This document shows, one piece after another, positions 14,610-23,174 of a stretch of 64,000 nucleotides of DNA (its first letter is position 1; each line of letters opens with the position of its first letter). The position numbers and the translations under genes are program-made. Origin of the DNA: Saccharomonospora piscinae (GTDB lineage Bacteria > Actinomycetota > Actinomycetes > Mycobacteriales > Pseudonocardiaceae); the NCBI RefSeq assembly GCF_005862235.1, contig NZ_VCEK01000002.1, positions 706,534 to 770,533 of the forward strand. The letters run 5' to 3'. The notes under the pieces were generated by a model that saw nothing but the letters and a program-made list of their open reading frames with translations, did no database searches and was not told where the DNA came from.

Positions 14610-17171
14610 TCACCTGTCGAGGAGGCCGAGTTCCCGCGCGCGGCGCACGGCGGCGTAGCGGCGGTGGACGCCGAGCTTGCGCAGGATGCCGCGCACGTGA
14701 GTGCGCACGGTGTTCACCGACACGAACATCGCCGCCGCGATCTCCTCGGTGGTGAGCAACTCGGTGAGGTGGCCGAGGACCTCGCGTTCCCGCGCGGTCA
14801 GCGCCTCGACCGGGACGTGCTCGTCGCCGGGGCTCTCCCCGGCCGGCCTCTGGCGCGGGCGGGTCCGGCCGGCCAGCAGTGCCCGCACGGCGGGGCTCGC
14901 GTGCCGGAACGGCAACCGCAGGTGGTGCGGGGCGGCGAGCCGGAGCGCGGCGTCGACGGCGGCCTCCGCGCGGCCGGACGTGTGGTGGTTCAGGCGCAGG
15001 TCCGCCTCCACCAGCAGCGCCTCGACCCGGTCCCGCACCGAGGGGAACCCGTCGGCCACCGCCGCCAGCGCCCGTCCGGCCGCCGTGTCGTCCTCGGCGC
15101 GGCCCCGCCTGGCATGCGCGGCCGCGGCGAGGACGGCGGCGGCTCCGCTCGGCCGGGTGAGGACGTCGAGTTCGTGCAGCGCGAGGCCGGGATGCCCGTC
15201 GAGAAGGGCACCCCGAGCCGCCTCGATCCGCAGCCGGTCGGCGATCCACGGATCGGTGCCGCGGGCTTCGGCGGCTGCCGCGTGCAGGCGATTCGCCGCT
15301 GAGGTCGAGTTGCCTTCGGCGGCGTCGAGGGCAGCCGTGACGTGGTGCGCGAGGTACCGGGGCAGTGGCTCGACGACGGGTTGTGCCGCGTTCAGATGGC
15401 GCCGGACCGCGATGAATTCCTCCCGGTCGAGTGCGACGAGGGCGAGCGCGACGTGTGCGGTGGCGTGGCCGCCGAGCGCCGAGTCGAACTCGCCCGCGAG
15501 TTCCAGTGCGTCGGCCGCGGCGGCTTCGGCGTCGGCGAGCGTTCCCTCCACGGCACCGGTCAGTGCGAGGTGGGCCAGGCCGTCGGCGCGCAGTGCCCGG
15601 ACCTCGCCGTGGTCCGCGGCGTCCTCGAACGCGGCACGGGCCAGCTCGAACGCACCGTGGCGCAGGAGCGCGACACCACGGCACTGCCGCACCAGCATGG
15701 GCAGGGCCCCGGCGGGGTGCGCACTCAGCTCGCCGCCCAGCACGCGCGCCGCGGCGTCGGCCGAGCGCAGTGCCGTGGCCGCGTCACCCACCAGCCGTGA
15801 CCGGGCGGCCGCCACCGCCGCACGGCCACGTTCCGCCCCGTGAGCGGGCACACGGGCGAGTTCATCGGCGCAGCCGACCGGGTCCGACACCGCCAGGTGG
15901 CCTGCCGCCCGCACCACCGCCGCCGCGGAAACGGTGGTGCGGGCGGTTCGCAGCCGGAGGGCCGACGGAGCCAGTGAGCCGCCCGCGCCCTCCAGGACCA
16001 GGCGCACCAGCAGCCGCTCGTTCGCCAGCGTCTCCGCGAGCTCGTCCCAGGCACCGGCCGCGGCGAACTCGCGCACGGCGTCGTCCGCCGCCCCCCGGCG
16101 GCGCGACCAGCGTGCGGTGGCCGCGCGGATCTCGCGCAGCCGGTGCGGATCGCCATGGACGAGCAGGCTGCGCAACACCGCGCGAACAACCGGGGGATAG
16201 GTGTGGTGGCCCTCCCGCGACGACGGCAGCGCGAACGCGACGGCCCGTGCCGCCCGCAGCAGGTCGTCGGCTCCGGGCCCCGCGACCTCCTCGGCCAGCG
16301 CGTCGTCGAACTCGTCCGGCAGGCAGGTACCGAGGACGAACCGGCGCAGCGCGCCGGGCAGCGCGTCGATCACCTCGCGGCGCAGGTAGTCGGCCACGTC
16401 GAGGTCGGGTGCGGCGGGCGCGGTGGCCGATCTGGTGCGCGCTCCTCGGCCCGCGAGCACCAGCCCGGCCGCCCAGCCGTGGTGGTGCGCGTTCAGGGCG
16501 TGGATCTCGGGCCGTCCCGGCGCCGTGCCCACGGCCGCCAGCAGGGCCGCAGCCTCGGCATCGTCGAAGGCCAGCTCGGCGAAGCCGAGCTCCAGCACGG
16601 CGTCGGTCATGCGGTAGCGATACAGCGGCAGCGCGGGCGGGTGGCGACCCACCAGCACCAGCCGCAGCCTGCCCGCCGTCAGCCTGAGCAGGAGTTCGAC
16701 GTCGACCATCACCTCGTCGCTCGCGAGGTGATGGTCGTCCAGCACGAGGGTGAGCCGCCGTCCCCCCGCGACCACCGCCGCCGCCAGTGACGGCAGCCAC
16801 GAACCCGCCGGGCCGGGGTCGTGACCCACCGCCACACCGAGGTCGTCGAGACACCGCAGAACGGCGTTCCAGAACACGCCGGGGCCGAGCCGCGCGCCCA
16901 GCGCGCCGTCCCCGCCGTCGAAGGTCACCCACGCCGTGTCGCCCGACCGGCCTCCCGACTTCACCCACTCCGCGACCAGTGACGTCTTGCCGGTTCCCGC
17001 GGGAGCGACCACCACCACGAGAGGGACGGCGTCGGCTCGCGTGAGCAGGTCGAGACCCCGGGGCCGAGGGACGTGATGGCGGGGAAGCTCGGGAGTTCCG
17101 AACCGGGACGCCGCCGCGCGCACGCCTCTGGTCGTGTCGTCGCCGGGTTGTCGCGTGGGATTCTCCTTCAC
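14610..17171 (-). CDS. Large LuxR-family (MalT/LAL-type) regulator
   Basis: An 853-residue ATP-dependent transcription activator. An NTPase domain near the N-terminus has Walker A APAGTGKTS (56-64) and Walker B LTLVLDDHH; a long Ala-rich helical middle resembles the MalT TPR-like sensor arm. The C-terminal LuxR helix-turn-helix begins LTAREREVLGHL and includes VSVNTVRTHVRGILRKLGV. GTG start at 17171 with GGAGG and an 8-nt spacer; the frame is open 36 codons further but that part has no ribosome site. Its targets are not evident; the convergent LysE and divergent membrane gene are only neighbours. Confidence 0.88.
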   Translation of the reverse strand: MKENPTRQPGDDTTRGVRAAASRFGTPELPRHHVPRPRGLDLLTRADAVPLVVVVAPAGTGKTSLVAEWVKSGGRSGDTAWVTFDGGDGALGARLGPGVFWNAVLRCLDDLGVAVGHDPGPAGSWLPSLAAAVVAGGRRLTLVLDDHHLASDEVMVDVELLLRLTAGRLRLVLVGRHPPALPLYRYRMTDAVLELGFAELAFDDAEAAALLAAVGTAPGRPEIHALNAHHHGWAAGLVLAGRGARTRSATAPAAPDLDVADYLRREVIDALPGALRRFVLGTCLPDEFDDALAEEVAGPGADDLLRAARAVAFALPSSREGHHTYPPVVRAVLRSLLVHGDPHRLREIRAATARWSRRRGAADDAVREFAAAGAWDELAETLANERLLVRLVLEGAGGSLAPSALRLRTARTTVSAAAVVRAAGHLAVSDPVGCADELARVPAHGAERGRAAVAAARSRLVGDAATALRSADAAARVLGGELSAHPAGALPMLVRQCRGVALLRHGAFELARAAFEDAADHGEVRALRADGLAHLALTGAVEGTLADAEAAAADALELAGEFDSALGGHATAHVALALVALDREEFIAVRRHLNAAQPVVEPLPRYLAHHVTAALDAAEGNSTSAANRLHAAAAEARGTDPWIADRLRIEAARGALLDGHPGLALHELDVLTRPSGAAAVLAAAAHARRGRAEDDTAAGRALAAVADGFPSVRDRVEALLVEADLRLNHHTSGRAEAAVDAALRLAAPHHLRLPFRHASPAVRALLAGRTRPRQRPAGESPGDEHVPVEALTAREREVLGHLTELLTTEEIAAAMFVSVNTVRTHVRGILRKLGVHRRYAAVRRARELGLLDR

Positions 17172-17360
17172 CGCGAATGCCTCCGGTGGGTGCTGGACCC
17201 CCGTGACGCTACGAGTGCCGCGCGGTGCCCACCACGGACCAAAGACCCGCCCGCGCGAGGTCGTCGGCCCGAACTTCATCCACCGCGCATGATGTGCTGC
17301 CGCGCGCGACAGCCCACGGTGGATGAGGACAGTCCGTGGTCGTTTGGCGGGAGGAACGTC

Positions 17361-17876
17361 ATGAGCGAGACGTCACAGGCCCGGTCCAGGGCCGAGCAGG
17401 CCCAGGAGACCGGCACGGAGCACGTGCCACCCCAGACGCGCGGCCGGGTCGAGGAGGACTACCGGCAGACGGGCGCGTACCGGCGGGAGTCCGGCTGGGA
17501 CTGGGGAGGCATCGCCTTCGCCTCGACATTGCTGATGGTGGCCGGGGCTTTCAACATCATCGTGGGGCTCACCGCGATCTTCAACAGCGGGTTCTACACG
17601 GTCACCGAGAGCGGCCTGGTCATCAACGTCGACTACAACGCCTGGGGCTGGGTGCACTTCGGTCTCGGTGTGGTGGCGTTGGCGGCCGGTATGGGATTGC
17701 TGGCCGGACAGCAGTGGGCGAGGGTCGCCGGCATCGCGATGGCCTCCATCAGCGCGATCGTGAGCCTCGCGTTCATCCCGGCCTACCCGTTGTGGTCGCT
17801 GGTGGTCATCGCGCTCGACATCGTGGTGATCTACGCGATCGCCGTGCACGGGGGCAGGGAACGCACCACGGCGTGA
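17361..17876 (+). CDS. Four-helix membrane protein (DUF7144-like)
   Basis: A 171-residue protein: a charged, Gln/Glu-rich cytoplasmic N-terminus of about 50 residues, then four hydrophobic helices (WGGIAFASTLLMVAGAFNII onward). The FNIIVGLTAIFN segment after helix 1 is characteristic of a family of small actinobacterial membrane proteins, often numerous in one genome. GGGAGGAACGTC before the ATG gives a good ribosome site. Function unknown. Confidence 0.75.
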   Translation: MSETSQARSRAEQAQETGTEHVPPQTRGRVEEDYRQTGAYRRESGWDWGGIAFASTLLMVAGAFNIIVGLTAIFNSGFYTVTESGLVINVDYNAWGWVHFGLGVVALAAGMGLLAGQQWARVAGIAMASISAIVSLAFIPAYPLWSLVVIALDIVVIYAIAVHGGRERTTA

Positions 17877-17891
17877 CCTTCGGGAGCCACC

Positions 17892-18473
17892 TCAGGCGCT
17901 GCTGCCGACCCGGCCGCAGCGCCGGGACCGGGAGGCGATACGGCGGGCGCCGGTGACGTTCATGCGCCACCGGGCCAGCCGTTCGCTCACCCGGAAGTAC
18001 CGGGCCGTCCTGGAGTCGGTCCAGCCCCGGAAGGCGGCCGTCCTGGCGGCGTCGGTGGGCAGCAGCAGTTCCCCGGACAGCTCGGCGGCCTCCTGCTCCA
18101 CGACGGCGGTGGTCGCCCGGCAGGCCGAGCCGCGGGTGACCAGCACGCCGACGTGGTGTTCGAGCAGCACGTGGGCCATCTCGTGCGCCACGGTGGAGCG
18201 GCGGCGGTTGCGGTCGTGCGCGTGGTTCTCGATGATCACACAGCCGGTGCCGACCGGGATCAGCGCACCCGAGAACGCGTCGGCGGCGGGCCCGGTGAAG
18301 TGGGCGACGGCCTCCGGCGGCAACCACGGCTCGTCGAGTGTCAGGACGTCGATCCCGTAGAGCCGGGCGAGCGCGTACGGGTCGAAGGGCTGGAACGTGC
18401 GCACCCCGAGTTCGTCGCGCACGTCGGCCGCGAGCCGTCTGGCCGCCGCCTTGAAGCCGCGCCGCAGCGTCAC
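17892..18473 (-). CDS. ImmA/IrrE-type zinc metallopeptidase
   Basis: A 193-residue protein with the zinc motif HEMAH (in VAHEMAHVLLEHH) and a downstream Glu-rich helix VVEQEAAELSGELLLP, the pattern of ImmA/IrrE (COG2856) peptidases that cleave or sense partner repressors. The GTG start at 18473 lies 1 nt after the stop of the XRE gene, with GGGAGCGG upstream. The pair XRE plus ImmA is the usual repressor and anti-repressor-peptidase arrangement in mobile elements and stress circuits; here it stands on the chromosome without visible phage genes. Confidence 0.87.
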   Translation of the reverse strand: MTLRRGFKAAARRLAADVRDELGVRTFQPFDPYALARLYGIDVLTLDEPWLPPEAVAHFTGPAADAFSGALIPVGTGCVIIENHAHDRNRRRSTVAHEMAHVLLEHHVGVLVTRGSACRATTAVVEQEAAELSGELLLPTDAARTAAFRGWTDSRTARYFRVSERLARWRMNVTGARRIASRSRRCGRVGSSA

Positions 18474-18474
18474 G

Positions 18475-18831
18475 TCACCGCTCCCGTCGGTCCGCCTTGA
18501 TTCGTCGCAGGGTGGCGCCCACGATGTCGAGCAGGTAGTCGCGGTCGGCGTCACTGAGGTCGTCGCGCGCCCGCAGCAGGAGCGCGAGTTCGGTTTCCAG
18601 ACTGGGTCGTGACGGTGGTCGCGCTTCGGCCGAGCGGCGCATGAACTCCTCGGCGGGTGCGCCCAGCCACTGCACGAGTGCGATGAAGCCGTCGAGGTCG
18701 GGACGTTGGCCGTTGCCCATCCGGCTGAGCAGCGACGGGCTCACACCGGCCTGCTCGGCGACCTGCCGCCACGACATCGCGCGCGCCCCGCGCTGGGCGT
18801 CGAGCGCGTCGTAGAGCCGCCGCGCGTCCAT
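18475..18831 (-). CDS. XRE family DNA-binding protein, partner of the ImmA-like peptidase
   Basis: A 118-residue protein whose first 70 residues form a Cro/CI-type helix-turn-helix: MSWRQVAEQAGVSPSLLSRM with GQRPDLDGFIALVQWLG. The remainder is a charged helix (LLLRARDDLSDADRDYLLDI). The ATG at 18831 was chosen; a GTG at 18843 is possible. It is the first gene of a two-gene unit with the peptidase and is divergent from the small 79-residue gene. Confidence 0.83.
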   Translation of the reverse strand: MDARRLYDALDAQRGARAMSWRQVAEQAGVSPSLLSRMGNGQRPDLDGFIALVQWLGAPAEEFMRRSAEARPPSRPSLETELALLLRARDDLSDADRDYLLDIVGATLRRIKADRRER

Positions 18832-18997
18832 CCGGCCTGTCACGTTGTGCCCGCGCCTTCCTGTGTGTTCCGCGTTTCCGCGTTTCCGCGTCACCGGCCC
18901 GCCGTCCACCTTTCACTATCACAGGCGTGTGTCACTCCCGCCACCCGTTGCAGTTCCGGTCTAGTGTTCCAGTAACGCAATGGACCGGAGGTGTGGG

Positions 18998-19237
18998 ATG
19001 AGCACGGTGTTTCCGGAGATCACGGTGGTTTTCGAGTTCTCGCCCGACTCGCTGACGTGGCTGGTCGGCCGCGGCGACGTGGTCCTGTCTCGGCACTGCC
19101 GCAAGCACGACGCCGTGCGGGAGGCCGCCGGACGGGCGCGGGCGCACCGCGACGCTGTCGTGCGAGTGGAGCGCATGGACGGCACCGTTCAGTGCCGTCA
19201 CCGGTACGGGCGCGCGCGGCGACACGGGCGGCGCTAG
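18998..19237 (+). CDS. Small DUF2188-like protein (79 residues)
   Basis: A short basic protein with the order seen in DUF2188 proteins: a beta-rich start (EITVVFEFSPDSLTWLVGRG), an Ala/Glu helix (HDAVREAAGRARAH) and a final strand with MDGTVQCRHRYG. GGAGG is 6-7 nt before the ATG at 18998; an ATG at 18980 has no such site. Role unknown. It runs directly into the GH3 lipoprotein gene 11 nt downstream, so both may share a transcript. Confidence 0.6.
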   Translation: MSTVFPEITVVFEFSPDSLTWLVGRGDVVLSRHCRKHDAVREAAGRARAHRDAVVRVERMDGTVQCRHRYGRARRHGRR

Positions 19238-19248
19238 CGTGTGGGGTG

Positions 19249-20412
19249 ATGAAGCGATGGATGCTCGCGGCGACCTGCGTCGCCCTGCTCGGAACGGCCG
19301 CCTGCGGCGGCGACGACCAGTCCGGCGACGGCGGGACGCCCGACACCGCCTCGCCACCGCAGAGCCCAACCGGCACGCAGGGCTCGCCGGAGCCGACCAG
19401 CCCGGCGCCCGGCGGGGAGTGCGCGAGCGTCATCGAGTCGCTCTCGCCGCGTGAGCGCGTGGCCCAGCTGCTGGTCGTCGGCGTGGAACCGAGCGACCCG
19501 GCCGCCGCCGTGCGACTTGTCAGCGATCACAGGGTCGGCGGCATCTTCATCGGCGGCAACGCCACCGACCTGCTCACCGGCGACGCGCTGGAGCAGGTGC
19601 AGCAGGCGGCGGGCGAGGTTCCGGTCTCGGTCGCCGTCGACGACGAGGGCGGTCGGGTCCAGCGCATCGACGAGCTCGTCGGATCGATCCCGAGCGCCAG
19701 GGAGATGGCGGCGACGATGACACCCGAGGAGGTGCGGCAACTCGCGGTCGAACGCGGCGAGCAGCTCAGCGCCCGTGGCGTGACCGTCGACTACGCCCCG
19801 ACGGTCGACCTCACCGACGGGCCCGCGAACGGCGTGATCGGTGACCGGTCGTTCAGTGCCGACCCGCAGACCGCCACAGAGTACGCCGCCGCGTTCGCCG
19901 AGGGGCTGTCGGAGTCGGGCGTGCGGCCCGTCATCAAGCACTTCCCCGGCCACGGCAGGGCCAGCGGTGACTCCCACCAGGGACTGGTGCAGACGCCGCC
20001 GCTCGACGACCTGCGCGAGAGCGATCTCGTGCCGTACGAGGACCTGGGTGTCTATCCCGACGACACCGAGGTGATGGTGGGCCACCTCGACGTGCCGGGG
20101 CTCACCGAGGGCGAGCCGGCCTCGCTCTCGCCCGCCGCGTACCAGCTGCTGCGCGAGGACTACGGCTACGACGGCGTGGTGCTCACCGACGACCTGGGCG
20201 CCATGCGCGCGATCTCCGACACCTACACGCTCGACGAGGCCGTGCTGCTGGCGGTCCAGGCGGGCGCGGACCAGCCGCTCTGGTCGGCGGGGGGCGACGT
20301 CGCTCCCGTGATCGACCGGCTGGAGACTGCGGTGGCCGAGGGCGAGCTGCCTCAGGACCGCCTCAACGAGGCGCTGACGAGGGTGCTGACGGCCAAGGGC
20401 GCCTGCGGCTGA
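19249..20412 (+). CDS. GH3 (NagZ-like) beta-N-acetylhexosaminidase lipoprotein
   Basis: A 387-residue lipoprotein: MKRWMLAATCVALLGTAACG carries a lipobox (GTAAC) at the N-terminus, then a Ser/Pro/Gly linker to about residue 60 and a single GH3 TIM-barrel. KHFPGHGRASGDSHQG is the His-Asp dyad loop that marks NagZ-type enzymes; LTDDLGAMRA holds the likely nucleophile Asp. It should cleave terminal GlcNAc from cell-wall or glycan fragments outside the cell membrane, unlike cytosolic E. coli NagZ. The ATG at 19249 was set by the signal peptide. Confidence 0.9.
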   Translation: MKRWMLAATCVALLGTAACGGDDQSGDGGTPDTASPPQSPTGTQGSPEPTSPAPGGECASVIESLSPRERVAQLLVVGVEPSDPAAAVRLVSDHRVGGIFIGGNATDLLTGDALEQVQQAAGEVPVSVAVDDEGGRVQRIDELVGSIPSAREMAATMTPEEVRQLAVERGEQLSARGVTVDYAPTVDLTDGPANGVIGDRSFSADPQTATEYAAAFAEGLSESGVRPVIKHFPGHGRASGDSHQGLVQTPPLDDLRESDLVPYEDLGVYPDDTEVMVGHLDVPGLTEGEPASLSPAAYQLLREDYGYDGVVLTDDLGAMRAISDTYTLDEAVLLAVQAGADQPLWSAGGDVAPVIDRLETAVAEGELPQDRLNEALTRVLTAKGACG

Positions 20413-20428
20413 GCCCGCGAGGCCGCCC

Positions 20429-20842
20429 TCAGGGACGCGCGGTGGTCAGACTGGTGATCACCGCGTCGAGGTCGAGCCGCTCCGACTCGTAGCCCAGCGG
20501 CACGCGGGACAGCGTGGCCTCCACGAACTCCTGCACATCGCCTCTGTCGATCTCCACGGCGGCGTAGCCGTCCGGGGATTCCAGCTCGATCACGAGCAGG
20601 GCGTCGTCCGGGGCGGGGAGGTCGGGGCGGATGCGGATGTCCCCGATGCCCGCCGGGGCGTGCAGCCCCGTGATCAGCAGATCACGGGAGAACTCCCACT
20701 CCACCCACTCCTCGGAGTCGACCCGGAAGGCGAGAGAAACCGTGAACGGCGCGCTGGGCGCGTAGCTCAACCTGGCCAGTACAGGCGTCTCGCACCCGCT
20801 GAGGTAGACGAACTGGCTCTGTTGTACGGCGTTGTTGTCCAC
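20429..20842 (-). CDS. SsgA-like sporulation/cell-division protein
   Basis: A 137-residue protein of the SsgA/SsgB family, found only in morphologically complex actinomycetes. Core features are FTVSLAFRV, EWVEWEFSRDLLITGLHAPA, GIGDIRI and the ending ERLDLDAVITSLT, collinear with SsgB. SsgB-type proteins position FtsZ during sporulation septation. I prefer the GTG at 20842, preceded by GGGAGC; a longer form from 20911 adds 23 charged residues not typical of the family. Convergent with the GH3 gene. Confidence 0.88.
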   Translation of the reverse strand: MDNNAVQQSQFVYLSGCETPVLARLSYAPSAPFTVSLAFRVDSEEWVEWEFSRDLLITGLHAPAGIGDIRIRPDLPAPDDALLVIELESPDGYAAVEIDRGDVQEFVEATLSRVPLGYESERLDLDAVITSLTTARP

Positions 20843-21174
20843 GGCACGCTCCCGTTCCTCCGTGGCGCCCGCCTGGCGCGTGCGGTCCTTCCCTCTATAG
20901 AAGACGTCCATCTGCCACCGAAGTGATGCGCCATTCGGGCGAATCTTCGTGATCGAGACGGACAGTAGAGCAGGCGTCGTGGCGTGTCGCGGGGGAGGGT
21001 GGTGTCACTGGGCCGGTCGGGGGCGGCGGGCCGTACCCGGAGTCACACGATCGAGTTCTCTTGGTTTGAGATCGGCGATCGCGGGTGACAGAGCGGCGTC
21101 CGGCGCGGTAGACAGCCAACAGATCTTGTCGTGCGACGTTCGGGCTGGGGGACCGCGGTGATGGAGGGACGACC
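20843..21174. other. Intergenic region, divergent promoters
   Basis: No gene seen. It separates the SsgA-like gene from the Pro-rich protein gene. A GTTT-N15-GGGTGA string at 21064-21088 resembles the SigF-type promoter but matches the -10 poorly. Confidence 0.35.
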
Positions 21175-21942
21175 GTGATGGCGCCCGGCATCCTGCGTCG
21201 TACCCCGCACGACGGCGGCATGCTCGACCGCACGGGAATCCTGGGCGCCAGCGCGCCGCCCGGGAAATCGTTTGCGGATGTCGCGGAGGAGGACGCCTTC
21301 CAGCGCCGGGGACACCGGTCGCGGGTCGCCGGGCTGGCGGCTGTGGCCCTCATGGTGGCCGTGGCGCTCACCGGGACGTCGGGCGATCCGAACCGGCACG
21401 ACGTGGAGGTGGCGCGTGAGACCACGGGCGATGCCACCCCGGAGCTCGGCCGGACCCCCGTCGCGTCCCGTCCCCCACCGTCCGGTGAGGTAGTGCTCGA
21501 CCCTGAGCATCGCCCGGGTACGCGGCCGTCGTCCACGCTGGCGACGACTGCCGAACCGACTACGGAGCCGGCTGCCGAGCCGACTGGCGAGCCAAGCCCC
21601 GTACCTGCCCCGGAACAGCGGCCCGCACCGCCCGCGGACCCGGCGCCGACTTCGGGGCCGCCCGTGCGAGGCCAGGACCGGGTCCCCGTCGAAGTGCTGC
21701 TTGAAGACTCTGACGCGGCGAGCCTGGCGATGCGCGCGGCACGAGAGGCACGAGAAGCACTGTCGGTGCTACCCGGGCAGCGTGGGACGACGGACGACGA
21801 TCACGGACGGCAGCCCGACGACCGGCGGGACCGCGACGGTGACAATGACGAGGAGCGCGAGCGTGAGCGCGAGCGCGAGCGTGACCGTGACGAGGAGCGT
21901 GAGCGCGGCGGCGACCGGGAGTGGCACCTGCCGCGGTGGTGA
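21175..21942 (+). CDS. Membrane-anchored Pro-rich protein with an Arg/Glu/Asp repeat tail
   Basis: A 255-residue protein with no recognised domain. Residues 1-48 are polar, 50-68 form one membrane helix (VAGLAAVALMVAVAL), 110-175 are Pro/Thr/Glu/Ala-rich with PTTEPAAEPTGEP repeats typical of wall-spanning linkers, and about 205-250 are a highly charged run of Glu-Arg and Asp-Arg units. The charged tail is encoded by imperfect 6-bp GAGCG(C/T) repeats at about 21851-21910, a place where repeat number could vary. GTG 21175 lies 7 nt after GGAGG; ATG at 21178 is the alternative. Confidence 0.6.
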   Translation: MMAPGILRRTPHDGGMLDRTGILGASAPPGKSFADVAEEDAFQRRGHRSRVAGLAAVALMVAVALTGTSGDPNRHDVEVARETTGDATPELGRTPVASRPPPSGEVVLDPEHRPGTRPSSTLATTAEPTTEPAAEPTGEPSPVPAPEQRPAPPADPAPTSGPPVRGQDRVPVEVLLEDSDAASLAMRAAREAREALSVLPGQRGTTDDDHGRQPDDRRDRDGDNDEERERERERERDRDEERERGGDREWHLPRW

Positions 21943-22139
21943 GTGCTCAAACGGAGAATCGGCGAGGGCCGCTGATCTGCCGCGTGAACAGGTCGGAAAA
22001 GATCCGCAATCACCCAGGAGTATCTGGTTACTGTGATTGAGCACACATGTAAATCTCTTACCCTGTGGTAGCCGGAAAAGTTGGTGCGGGCCGGTTTCGC
22101 CTCTCGTTGTCCCCGACGTCGGTCCGTGGAGGAATGCAG

Positions 22140-23159
22140 GTGCCCACGCACAACACGCGGGGTGGGGCAGTGCTGGCCGGCCTCGGTGGCTGGCTGCCGC
22201 CCCGCGTGGTCGACAACCACGAGCTGAGCCGACGACTCGACACGTCGGACGAGTGGATCCGCACCAGGACGGGTATCACGGCCCGGCACGTCGTGGCCCC
22301 CGGAATGTCCACGGTGGACATGGCGGTCGAGGCTGGGCGCAGGGCGCTGGACTCGGCGGGTGCGGACGGTGAGCGCGTTGACGCGGTGGTGCTGGCCACC
22401 AGCACTCCCGACCACGTCTGTCCCGCCAGCGCCCCGCAGGTGGCTTCGCGCCTCGGGCTCGCCGGGGCGGCGGCGTTCGACGTCAATGCCGTGTGCAGCG
22501 GATTCGTCTACGCGCTCGCCACGGCTGCCGGGCTCCTCGCGTGCGGAGCCGCGCGGCGGGTGCTGGTGGTGGGTGCCGACGCCTTCACCACGCTGCTCGA
22601 CCCGGGCGACCGCTCCACGGTGCCGATCTTCGGCGACGGCGCGGGCGCGGTGGTGCTGCGGTCGGGGCGGCCCGACGAGCCGGGCGCCCTCGGCCCCTTC
22701 GACCTGCACAGCGACGGCGAGCTCGCGGATCTGCTCATCGTGCCCGCGGGCGGGTCCCGGCAGAAGGTGTCGGACCAGCCGTCGGATCACTACCTCACCA
22801 TGCGCGGGCCCGCCGTCTTCCGCCACGCCACCGCACGTATGGCCGAGTCGTCCCGCGCCGTGCTGGCCGAGGCGGGCTGGACGGCGGCGGACGTCGACCG
22901 CTGCGTCGGCCACCAGGCCAACATCCGCATCCTGACGGCGACCGCGAAGAACCTCGGCCTGTCCGCCGACGCCCTGGTGGTGAACATCGGGCACACGGGC
23001 AACACGAGTGCCGCGTCCATCCCGCTCGCGATGGTGGACGGAGTGCTCGACGGCACGCTCAAGGACGGCGACCGCGTACTGGTCACCGCGTTCGGAGCGG
23101 GGTTGACCTGGGGTTCCACCGTGTTGCGCTGGCCGGAGCTGCGCTGCGTGCCGCTGTGA
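22140..23159 (+). CDS. 3-oxoacyl-ACP synthase III-like enzyme (FabH family)
   Basis: A 339-residue thiolase-fold enzyme that condenses an acyl-CoA starter with malonyl-ACP. The triad is complete: Cys119 (DVNAVCSGFVYA), His258 (VGHQANIRI) and Asn288 (GHTGNTSAAS). DEWIRTRTGITARH near residue 37 is the usual FabH N-terminal motif. I chose the GTG at 22140 because GGAGG lies 7 nt upstream; the ATG at 22134 would be only 1-2 nt from that site. No acyl carrier protein, FabD or FabF is adjacent, so this looks like a solitary paralogue, possibly for an unusual starter unit or a secondary metabolite. Confidence 0.88.
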   Translation: MPTHNTRGGAVLAGLGGWLPPRVVDNHELSRRLDTSDEWIRTRTGITARHVVAPGMSTVDMAVEAGRRALDSAGADGERVDAVVLATSTPDHVCPASAPQVASRLGLAGAAAFDVNAVCSGFVYALATAAGLLACGAARRVLVVGADAFTTLLDPGDRSTVPIFGDGAGAVVLRSGRPDEPGALGPFDLHSDGELADLLIVPAGGSRQKVSDQPSDHYLTMRGPAVFRHATARMAESSRAVLAEAGWTAADVDRCVGHQANIRILTATAKNLGLSADALVVNIGHTGNTSAASIPLAMVDGVLDGTLKDGDRVLVTAFGAGLTWGSTVLRWPELRCVPL

Positions 23160-23174
23160 GGGCAGGAGACCGGC

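Noticed and set aside
21064-21088. Possible third SigF promoter (GTTT-N15-GGGTGA) before the Pro-rich protein gene
   Set aside because: Spacing is right but the -10 (GGGTGA) matches poorly, and the distance to the start codon is about 87 nt. Too weak to claim.
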